Below the pieces are notes generated by a model that was not told the origin of the DNA, ran no database searches, and worked only from the letters and a program-made list of their open reading frames with translations. From Gammaproteobacteria bacterium (GTDB taxonomy: Bacteria > Pseudomonadota > Gammaproteobacteria > Steroidobacterales > Steroidobacteraceae): DNA of 13,856 nt. The stretch is from assembly GCA_019242385.1 (NCBI GenBank), contig JAFAVO010000280.1, positions 1-13,856 on the forward strand, read 5' to 3'. This document shows positions 6,012-12,160 of this stretch, in pieces (positions within the stretch are counted from its first letter, which is position 1; each line of letters starts with the position of its first letter). The position numbers and the translations under genes were made by a program.

Positions 6012-6345
6012 TTACGCCAAAACGCTCCAGTGCTTGAGCGACCCCACACGGCGGCAGGTCTTCGAGCGGCTGCGTGCGGGCCCCCGCTCGGTGGGTGCGC
6101 TCGCGCGTGGTTTGCCCGTGAGCCGTCCGGCGGTCTCCCAACACCTCAAGGCTCTGAAGAATGCGGGACTCGTGACGCATCGAGCCGAGGGGACGCGACG
6201 CGTGTACTACATCGATCCCGCGGGGCTCGGCGAGCTACGACGCTGGCTCGATGGGTTTTGGACCGATGCCCTCGAGTCCTTCAAGAGTGAAGTCGCGGCC
6301 GCGAACGCCGCCCCGAAGAGGAAGAAGCATGAACCGCACGATTGA
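5998..6345 (+). CDS. ArsR-family winged-helix transcriptional regulator
   Basis: A 115-residue DNA-binding repressor of the ArsR/SmtB fold. Seen: LSDPTRRQVFERL (13-25), a helix-turn-helix SVGALARGLPVSRPAVSQHL (31-50), a recognition segment ending KNAGLV, and the beta-wing EGTRRVYYID. The classical metal motif ELCVCD is absent and the only cysteine is Cys12, so metal sensing is unlikely. This subtype is typically paired with an AHSA1/SRPBCC gene, as here, where the next gene starts 17 bp before this stop. The C-terminus is basic (PKRKKHEPHD). No clear Shine-Dalgarno precedes the ATG, consistent with a very short leader. It probably represses its own operon through the two dyads at 5984-6011; the ligand is unknown. 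Confidence 0.93.
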   Translation: MAYSNYAKTLQCLSDPTRRQVFERLRAGPRSVGALARGLPVSRPAVSQHLKALKNAGLVTHRAEGTRRVYYIDPAGLGELRRWLDGFWTDALESFKSEVAAANAAPKRKKHEPHD

Positions 6346-6820
6346 GATCGCACCGGTCCGCAAATCCGTGATCGTGGAGGCGAGCCCGCCGCAGGCGTTT
6401 GCCGTCTTCACCGCAGGCATCGACCGCTGGTGGCCCAAGAGCCACGGCATCGGCGCGACGCCGATCGTGGAGTCCGTCATCGAGCCCTTCGAGGGCGGCC
6501 GCTGGTACTCGCGCCATGAGGACGGGAAGGACGTCGTGATAGGTCACGTGCGCGTCTGGCAACCGGCCGAGCGGCTGGTCGTCTCCTGGGAGATCAACGC
6601 GGAATGGAAGCCCGACCCCCGACCCGCCGTCAGCTCCGAGGTCGAGGTGCGCTTCACGGCCGAGCCTGGAGGGCGCACCCGGGTCGATCTCGAGCACCGC
6701 AACTTCGAGCGCATGGGCGCAGCGGGCGGCGAGAAGATGCGCAAGGACGTCGATGGCGGCTGGCCGGCTCTGCTGGATCTTTATGCGCAAAACGCTGCGC
6801 GCAAGGAGACGAACCGATGA
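6329..6820 (+). CDS. SRPBCC/AHSA1-domain protein
   Basis: A 163-residue small-molecule-binding fold protein (START/Bet v1-like, AHSA1 group). Seen: VRKSVIVEASPPQAFAVFTAGIDRWWP opening in short segments (VIVEASPPQAFAVF, then IDRWWP), EPFEGGRWY, GHVRVWQPAERLVVSWEI, and TRVDLEHRNFER, then a C-terminal helix GGWPALLDLYAQNA, all typical of the family. It has no signal peptide and is probably cytosolic. The start at 6329 is set by GAGGA 6 bp upstream (6318-6322) and by the family N-terminus; longer in-frame readings run through the ArsR gene. It overlaps arsR by 17 bp and the GST start by ATGA, so translation is probably coupled. The ligand and exact role are unknown; stress or detoxification is inferred from context. 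Confidence 0.92.
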   Translation: MNRTIEIAPVRKSVIVEASPPQAFAVFTAGIDRWWPKSHGIGATPIVESVIEPFEGGRWYSRHEDGKDVVIGHVRVWQPAERLVVSWEINAEWKPDPRPAVSSEVEVRFTAEPGGRTRVDLEHRNFERMGAAGGEKMRKDVDGGWPALLDLYAQNAARKETNR

Positions 6821-7506
6821 GCGAATATACCGTCCACCTCGTTCCCGGAAGCCCATTCGCGCGGGCCGTACTGGCGACGCTCGAGGAAAAGAACACGCTC
6901 TACAAAGTCGCGCCCGTCGTGCCCGGGACGCTGCGTGCACCGCCGCACCTCCGCCTCCATCCGTTCGGACGCGTGCCGGTGCTCGAGCACGGCGATTTTC
7001 GGCTGTATGAGACCCAGGCGATCCTGCGCTATCTCGATCGGATCCTGCCCGAGCCGCCGCTCACTCCCGCGGATGCGCGCCGTGCGGCACGCATGGACCA
7101 GGTGCTGAACATCAACGACTGGTACCTCTTTACCGGGGCGGGCGCGGTGATCGGCTTTCAACGTGTGGTCGGCCCCCGGCTCATGGGTCTCACGGCCGAT
7201 GAGAACGCGATCGCTGCGGCAGTGCCGAAGGCGCGCGTCGCGCTCGATGAGCTCGCTCACCTGCTCGGGACGCAACCTTACCTGGCCGGCGCAAGCGTGA
7301 CGCTCGCCGATCTCATGGTCGCTCCGCAGCTGGATTTCCTGCAGAAGACACCGGAGTGGGAGGCCCTGAGCGCGGCGCACCCGAACCTGCGGCAGTGGCT
7401 CGCGCGCATGCAGGCTCGTCCGAGCCTCCTCGCGACCACGTGGGAGAAAGTGGCCGCGCGTGCCGCCGCGGCAGGAGCGGCCGCGCCGCGGGCCGCCGCG
7501 GGTTAG
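6817..7506 (+). CDS. Glutathione S-transferase family protein
   Basis: A 229-residue two-domain GST. The N-terminal thioredoxin-like domain (about 3-78) shows VHLVPGSPFARAVLATLEE, the cis-Pro motif GRVPVLE (51-57) and the glutathione gamma-glutamyl site YETQAI with Glu65-Thr66. The helical C-terminal domain follows (about 88-210), with YLAGASVTLADLMVAP, the N-capping box region. There is no CXXC; the residue near the thiol would be a Ser/Pro/Phe segment, so the class is uncertain. The start overlaps the upstream stop as ATGA, with AAGGAG (6803-6808) 8 bp before. The last ~20 residues are an Ala-rich extension, and the stop overlaps that of aceA on the other strand. It probably conjugates or isomerises a small electrophile handled by the operon. 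Confidence 0.92.
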   Translation: MSEYTVHLVPGSPFARAVLATLEEKNTLYKVAPVVPGTLRAPPHLRLHPFGRVPVLEHGDFRLYETQAILRYLDRILPEPPLTPADARRAARMDQVLNINDWYLFTGAGAVIGFQRVVGPRLMGLTADENAIAAAVPKARVALDELAHLLGTQPYLAGASVTLADLMVAPQLDFLQKTPEWEALSAAHPNLRQWLARMQARPSLLATTWEKVAARAAAAGAAAPRAAAG

Positions 7507-8828
7507 CCGCGCGCCGCGGCGGGCGGTGCCGCCGGTGTGGCGAACTGCTGCTCCTCGGTGCTGCCTGCGAGGGCGGTGATCGAGGAGCTGCCCCCGCTCA
7601 CCGCCTGGGTGACGGCATCGAAGTAGCCGGCTCCGACCTCGCGCTGGTGCCGCGTGGCGCTGTAGCCGGCGGACTCTGCTGCGAACTCGGCCTGCTGCAG
7701 CTTCACGTAGGCCGCCATTTGCTGCGCCTTGTAGCCGCGCGCGAGCTCGAACATCGAATAGTTGAGCGCGTGGAAGCCGGCGAGCGTGATGAACTGGAAG
7801 CGGTAGCCCATGGCCGCGAGCTCGCGCTGGAATTTCGCGATGGTCGCGTCATCGAGTTTTCGCTTCCAGTTGAACGATGGCGAGCAGTTGTAGGCGAGGA
7901 GCTTGCCCGGGTATTGAGCGTGGACGCCCTCGGCAAACTCGCGTGCCTCCTCCAGATCGGGCTTGGCGGTCTCGCACCACAGCAGATCGACGTAAGGCGC
8001 ATAGGCGCGGGCGCGGGCGACCGCCTGCGCCATGCCGGCCTTCACCGTGAAGAATCCCTCGCTGGTGCGGCCACGCGAGAGGTCGATGAACTCACGATCG
8101 CGCTCATCGATGTCCGAGGTGAGCAGCGTTGCCCCTTCCGCGTCGGTGCGCGCGATGAGCACCGTTGGCACGTTGGCGACGTCCGCGGCGAGCCGTGCGG
8201 CGGCGAGCTTGGCGATCGCCTCCTGGGTGGGCACCAGCACCTTGCCGCCCATGTGCCCGCACTTCTTGGCGGAGGACAACTGGTCCTCGAAATGCACGCC
8301 TGCGGCTCCTGCATCGATCAGCTGCTTCATCAGCTCGAAGGCGTTCAACACCCCGCCGAAGCCCGCCTCGGCGTCGGCCACGATCGGCTTGAGCCAGTCG
8401 ATGCTGTCATCACCCTCGGCATGGCAAATCTCGTCCGCGCGGCGCAGCGTGTTGTTGATCCGGCGCACGACCGCGGGCACCGAGTCGGCCGGGTACAGCG
8501 ACTGGTCCGGGTACATCTCGCCGGCCAGATTGGCATCGGCGGCCACCTGCCAGCCGGAAAGATAGATGGCATCGAGCCCGGCCTTCACCTGCTGCATGGC
8601 CTGGTTGCCGGTGAGCGCGCCGAGGGCGTTCACGAATGGCATCTCATTGAGATAACGCCAGAGCTTCTCTGCCGTGAGGCGCGCAATCGAATGCTCGACG
8701 TGCACGGTGCCGCGCAGCCGCGCCACATCCGCCGGTGTGTAGGTGCGCGAGATACCGCGCCAGCGCGGGCTCTCGCGCCAGTAGCGCGCCAGTTCATCGG
8801 GGGAGGGAGCGGTCTTGATCGGGTTCAT
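7503..8828 (-). CDS. aceA: Isocitrate lyase
   Basis: A 441-residue cytosolic enzyme cleaving isocitrate to succinate and glyoxylate, the first step of the glyoxylate shunt. Seen: the catalytic signature KKCGHMGGK with Cys190, SGWQVAADANLAGEMYPDQS (91-110), upstream metal-site segment IVADAEAGFGG, GVHFEDQ, LIARTDAEGA, LLWCET and YNCSPSFNWK, all as in the Enterobacterial-type enzyme. The family usually ends at the conserved TEExQF; here that is followed by a 13-residue Ala/Pro tail (ATPAAPPAAARG) running over the GST stop. It lies 33 bp downstream of aceB in the same direction, so the two form an aceBA operon. The ribosome site is weak (AAGG about 12 bp upstream), suggesting translational coupling or lower initiation. 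Confidence 0.97.
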   Translation of the reverse strand: MNPIKTAPSPDELARYWRESPRWRGISRTYTPADVARLRGTVHVEHSIARLTAEKLWRYLNEMPFVNALGALTGNQAMQQVKAGLDAIYLSGWQVAADANLAGEMYPDQSLYPADSVPAVVRRINNTLRRADEICHAEGDDSIDWLKPIVADAEAGFGGVLNAFELMKQLIDAGAAGVHFEDQLSSAKKCGHMGGKVLVPTQEAIAKLAAARLAADVANVPTVLIARTDAEGATLLTSDIDERDREFIDLSRGRTSEGFFTVKAGMAQAVARARAYAPYVDLLWCETAKPDLEEAREFAEGVHAQYPGKLLAYNCSPSFNWKRKLDDATIAKFQRELAAMGYRFQFITLAGFHALNYSMFELARGYKAQQMAAYVKLQQAEFAAESAGYSATRHQREVGAGYFDAVTQAVSGGSSSITALAGSTEEQQFATPAAPPAAARG

Positions 8829-8861
8829 GATGCGATTAGCCTTGCAATGCGGAAAAACTCA

Positions 8862-10487
8862 TCAGCTGAGCAGCTCGTAGGCGGGGAGCGTGAGGAACTC
8901 ATCGAAGCTCTCGCTCTTGATCATCTGCTCGAAAAGGCGCGCCGCCGTCGGGAACACACCGCCGGTGAGACGCTCGGCGCCGACCTCCTCGTGAATGCGG
9001 CTGAGCTCCTCGGTGAGCAGGCGGTCGAAGCGCTCGACGCTCACCGGCTCGCCATCGCTGGTGCGCGCGCCGTGATGCAGCCACTGCCACAGCTGCGCAC
9101 GGCAGATCTCCGCGGTGGCGGCGTCCTCCATCAGGTGATAGAGCGGCACGCAGCCATTGCCCCGGAGCCAGGATTCGAGGTACTGGACCCCTACGCGGAT
9201 GCAACCGCGCACGCCCTCCTCGGTGATCGCACCCTCGGGGACGGTGAGCAGATCACTTGCACTCACCCGCACATCCTCGCGAGCAACCCCGAGCTGGTTC
9301 GGCCCGCTCATGACCTCATCGAACGCCTCGCGTGCGATGGCTGCCAAACCCGGATGCGCGATCCAGGTGCCATCGTGCCCGGCGCGCGCCTCGCGCAGCT
9401 TGTCGGCGCGCACGCGCCCCATCGCGCGCTCATTCGCCTGCGGGTCATCGCGGATCGGGATCTGCGCGGCCATGCCTCCCATGGCGTGCGCGCCGCGCCG
9501 GTGGCAGGTGCGGATCAGCAGGTCGACGTAGGATCTGAGGAAATGCCGCTCCATGGTCACGGCCGCGCGGTCCGGGAGCAGGAAGTCGGCCCGATTGCGG
9601 AACTTCTTGATGAAACTGAAGATGTAGTCCCAGCGGCCGCAATTGAGCCCGGCACTGTGCTCGCGCAGCTCGTAGAGGATCTCATCCATCTCGAAGGCAG
9701 CGAGAATAGTCTCGATGAGCACGGTCGCCTTGATGGTGCCGCGCGGGATGCCGAGCGCATCCTGCGCGGCGATGAACACTTCGTTCCACAGCCGCGCCTC
9801 GAGATGGCTCTCGAGCTTCGGCAGATAGAAATAGGGGCCGGTGCCGCGCCGGGCGAGCGCTTCGTGGTTGTTGGCGATGAACAGCGCGAAGTCGAACAGC
9901 GCCCCGGAGACACTCTCGCCGTTGATGCGCACGTGCTTCTCGGGCAGATGCCAGCCGCGCGGCCGCACGATCAGGGTCGCCGTACGCGGCGCGAGGCGGT
10001 ACACCTTGGAGGTCGCGGGGTCCTGGTAGCTGATGGTCCGGCGCACCGCGTCGAGGAGGTTGACCTGGCCGCGGACGATGTTGCTCCAGGTCGGCGAGCA
10101 GGAGTCCTCGAAGTCCGCCATGAAGGCCTGCACCGGCGCATTCAGGGCATTGATGATCATCTTGCGGTCGACCGGGCCTGTGATCTCGACCCGCCGGTCG
10201 GCGAGGTCCGCCGGCACTGGTGCGATGCGCCAGTCCGCGGCGCGCAGCTTGGCCGTCGCCGCAGGAAAATCCGGCAACGCCCCGTCGTCGAATTCGGCCT
10301 GGCGTGCGCTGCGCGCCTCGAGGAGCTCGAGGCGGCGGCCGTTGAAGCGGCGGTGGAGACTGCCGAGCAGTTGCAGTGCGAGCGGTGTCAGCACCTCATC
10401 GGCGCGCTCGATGCGTCCACCCAGGATCTCGACCCTGGGCCCGGCCTGCTCGCGCAGGTGAACCCGTCCATGCGTCTCGGCATTCAT
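8862..10487 (-). CDS. aceB: Malate synthase A
   Basis: A 541-residue cytosolic enzyme condensing glyoxylate and acetyl-CoA to malate, completing the glyoxylate shunt. It follows the A-type form throughout: LPDF (71-74), DRRVEITGPVDRKMIINALN (97-116), FMADFEDS, the catalytic Arg in RGWHLPEKH (177-185), Glu259 and Asp287 (in GLNCGRWDYIFS) as magnesium ligands, GHDGTWIAHPGL (370-381), and the catalytic Asp455 in NGCVPLYHLMEDAATAE. The C-terminus FLTLPAYELLS matches the family end. The ATG at 10487 is the only in-frame ATG near the conserved N-terminus, yet GGAGG touches it directly. First gene of the aceBA operon; divergent from the XRE regulator with operator-like dyads between. Confidence 0.97.
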   Translation of the reverse strand: MNAETHGRVHLREQAGPRVEILGGRIERADEVLTPLALQLLGSLHRRFNGRRLELLEARSARQAEFDDGALPDFPAATAKLRAADWRIAPVPADLADRRVEITGPVDRKMIINALNAPVQAFMADFEDSCSPTWSNIVRGQVNLLDAVRRTISYQDPATSKVYRLAPRTATLIVRPRGWHLPEKHVRINGESVSGALFDFALFIANNHEALARRGTGPYFYLPKLESHLEARLWNEVFIAAQDALGIPRGTIKATVLIETILAAFEMDEILYELREHSAGLNCGRWDYIFSFIKKFRNRADFLLPDRAAVTMERHFLRSYVDLLIRTCHRRGAHAMGGMAAQIPIRDDPQANERAMGRVRADKLREARAGHDGTWIAHPGLAAIAREAFDEVMSGPNQLGVAREDVRVSASDLLTVPEGAITEEGVRGCIRVGVQYLESWLRGNGCVPLYHLMEDAATAEICRAQLWQWLHHGARTSDGEPVSVERFDRLLTEELSRIHEEVGAERLTGGVFPTAARLFEQMIKSESFDEFLTLPAYELLS

Positions 10488-10492
10488 CCTCC
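10488..10492 (-). promoter_or_regulatory. GGAGG abutting the aceB start codon (zero spacing)
   Basis: The minus strand reads GGAGG followed immediately by the aceB ATG. A normal Shine-Dalgarno needs about 5-9 bp, and no alternative ATG, GTG or TTG lies in frame just upstream (a TAA comes seven codons before the ATG). The ATG at 10483, four bases on, is out of frame. Initiation may be inefficient, or the site may serve another start. Confidence 0.5.
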
Positions 10493-10520
10493 GCCAGCAT
10501 ACGCGTTATGTCGCGCGAAT

Positions 10521-10555
10521 TTGACTGTGAAAACTTCACACTGTTAATTTCACAG
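10521..10555. promoter_or_regulatory. Divergent aceBA/regulator promoter with two abutting 15-bp dyads
   Basis: Dyad 1 is TGTGAA-AAC-TTCACA (10526-10540), a perfect inverted repeat. Dyad 2 is CTGTTAA-T-TTCACAG (10541-10555), with one mismatch between arms. They abut, with centres 15 bp apart. On the plus strand TTGACT (10521-10526) and TTAATT (10544-10549) are 17 bp apart and form the best promoter for the regulator gene, giving a leader of about 50 bases; the dyads cover its spacer and -10. A weaker minus-strand pair for aceB is TTTTCA/CATAAC (10533-10528 and 10510-10505), which dyad 1 also touches. A directly repeated GGCGATCG (10561 and 10572) follows. The likely binder is the XRE/RamB-type regulator encoded at 10609; that link is inference. 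Confidence 0.65.
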
Positions 10556-10608
10556 CATCCGGCGATCGCGAGGCGATCGGACCCAGCCGGGATGCGGGCT
10601 GAATACAC

Positions 10609-12156
10609 ATGGCAGAGCTGCTGCGCAAAGGTCATTTTCTCGGCGCCAAGCTGCGCTCGATACGACGCCGTCACGGCCTGACGCTGGAAGAGCTCTCGGT
10701 ACGCTGCATCCAGCAAAAGCCCGAGATCGCCCCGTCCGTCTCCTACCTGAGCATGATCGAGAGCGGCAAGCGCATGCCCTCCTCGCCCCTGCTCGAGCTG
10801 CTCGCGGGGATCTTCCAGCGCCCGGCCGGCTGGTTCCTCGATGAGAATCCGGCGCTCGATCTGCCCGCCCCCGCGGCTGGCGGCCCCGCCGCCCGCGTGC
10901 CGCTCGAGCCGGCGTTCCTGTTCTCCAAGAGTCTGCTGCAGATCGCGATCCCGGAGCTGCTCGCGCAGACCGGAACCACCGGACGGCAGTTCGCGCATCT
11001 GCTGATCCGCTCGCACCAGGAGATGTCGCGCAACGACTTTCCCGACCTGGAGCGCGCCGCCGACCGCGTCGGCGAGCGTCGCTTCCCGCTTTCGGTCGAG
11101 GACCTGATGCGCCTCGCCCGGCGGCACGGGCTCGAGATCCGCTGGTTCGATCGCAAGCCCGTGCTGGCGCGGGACAAGGATCGGGAGGTGCGCAGCATGG
11201 TGCGGTCCTTCTTCGAGCCGCCGCGCATCGTGTACGCCAACCGGGCGCTGCAGTCGGATCCGGCCCGGCTGAAGTTCGATCTGGCGGCGCACCTCGGCCA
11301 CAAGGTGCTGCACGGCGGTGATGGTCTGAAGTCCGCGCACGCCACCGGTGGCGAGATGGGTGGCAGCCCCGAGGGTGGCTCGAACGCCGCCGGCATGAAT
11401 GCGCAGGATGTGCTGCATGCGTGGCGCGACTTCGAGTGCACGTTCTTTGCCGGTGCGTTGCTCGCGCCGCGCGTGCCGTTCCGCCGCTTCCTCGCGCGCG
11501 AGCGCTACCGCATCGAGGCCGGCGCGCGCCTCGAGCTCACTCCTGCGGTCGTGATGCGCCGCATGACCAAGGTCTCGCCCTACCCTTACTGGCATTTCTT
11601 CGATGCCTACCCGCCGGGCTATCTGCGGGCGGTCTACCGCGGCAACGGCATTCCGCTGCCGTGGGGCAACCTCGCGCAGGTGAGCGATCCGTGTCCCAAC
11701 TGGGCCGTGTTCCGCATGATCGACGGTGCGCACGGGGCGAGCGGCTCGCAGATCTCGGTGCTGCGCGATGGCGAGCGCTCGCTGCTTTACTGCTGCCACT
11801 CGATCCGCGTGCACGACATGGCAGGCAATCCGCACGTGCTCTCGGTCGGGGTCGACCTCGCGCCCGCGCTCGCCTCCAACGGCGTCGAGAGCGCGACCGT
11901 GATCGATTCCATCTTTCGGGAGTGCCTGCACCGGCGTGGCGAGGCCCGCATCCCCAAAGCGGCGAGCGCCGCGCTCGCTGCGGTCGCCAACGTGCTCAAC
12001 ATCGCCTGGATCGGCGATGCGCTCGGCGCGCCCGCGCGCGTCATCTGCCCGCGCAGCAACCGCTGCCCACGGCCCGAGCGTTGCGAGGGCGCCCGGCCCT
12101 CTCGCGCGCGGGAGATCGCAGATGTGCGCGAAGAGATCCTCGGACGGGAGAGCTGA
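10609..12156 (+). CDS. XRE-family regulator, RamB/ScfR-like short-chain acyl-CoA regulator
   Basis: A 515-residue transcription factor. An N-terminal XRE helix-turn-helix (about 8-75; LGAKLRSIRRRHGLTLEELS, SYLSMIESGKRMPS) is followed by a linker, an IrrE/ImmA-like (DUF955) region with EIRWF and KFDLAAHLGHKVLH (222-235), and a large C-terminal domain like that of RamB, ScfR and propionate regulators, with the motif TKVSPYPYWHFFDAYPPG and a terminal Cys cluster (Cys480, 486, 492; C-x5-C-x5-C). The peptidase motif HExxH reads AHLGH, so zinc proteolysis is unlikely. Family members control glyoxylate, propionate or acetate genes, and this one is divergent from aceBA across 121 bp with two dyads, so control of aceBA and itself is the natural inference. 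The start at 10609 lacks a good ribosome site; the HTH fits it. DUF1684 follows after 4 bp. Confidence 0.9.
   Translation: MAELLRKGHFLGAKLRSIRRRHGLTLEELSVRCIQQKPEIAPSVSYLSMIESGKRMPSSPLLELLAGIFQRPAGWFLDENPALDLPAPAAGGPAARVPLEPAFLFSKSLLQIAIPELLAQTGTTGRQFAHLLIRSHQEMSRNDFPDLERAADRVGERRFPLSVEDLMRLARRHGLEIRWFDRKPVLARDKDREVRSMVRSFFEPPRIVYANRALQSDPARLKFDLAAHLGHKVLHGGDGLKSAHATGGEMGGSPEGGSNAAGMNAQDVLHAWRDFECTFFAGALLAPRVPFRRFLARERYRIEAGARLELTPAVVMRRMTKVSPYPYWHFFDAYPPGYLRAVYRGNGIPLPWGNLAQVSDPCPNWAVFRMIDGAHGASGSQISVLRDGERSLLYCCHSIRVHDMAGNPHVLSVGVDLAPALASNGVESATVIDSIFRECLHRRGEARIPKAASAALAAVANVLNIAWIGDALGAPARVICPRSNRCPRPERCEGARPSRAREIADVREEILGRES
12146..12150 (+). promoter_or_regulatory. Ribosome binding site GGGAG deciding the DUF1684 start
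   Basis: GGGAG lies 10 bp before the ATG at 12161, within the last codons of the regulator gene. An ATG at 12155 is followed at once by a stop in its own frame, and the in-frame ATG at 12173 is 22 bp away, so 12161 is the preferred start. Confidence 0.55.
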
Positions 12157-12160
12157 TGGC

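Noticed and set aside
7356..10547. A 1063-codon open frame on the plus strand antisense to aceB and aceA
   Set aside because: It mirrors two unmistakable enzymes on the minus strand, is His/Arg/Gly-rich with no recognisable domain, and is explained by high GC codon bias leaving the opposite strand free of stops.
10561..10579. Direct repeat GGCGATCG as an operator
   Set aside because: Two 8-bp copies 11 bp apart in GC-rich DNA are not distinctive; they lie downstream of the better-supported dyads.
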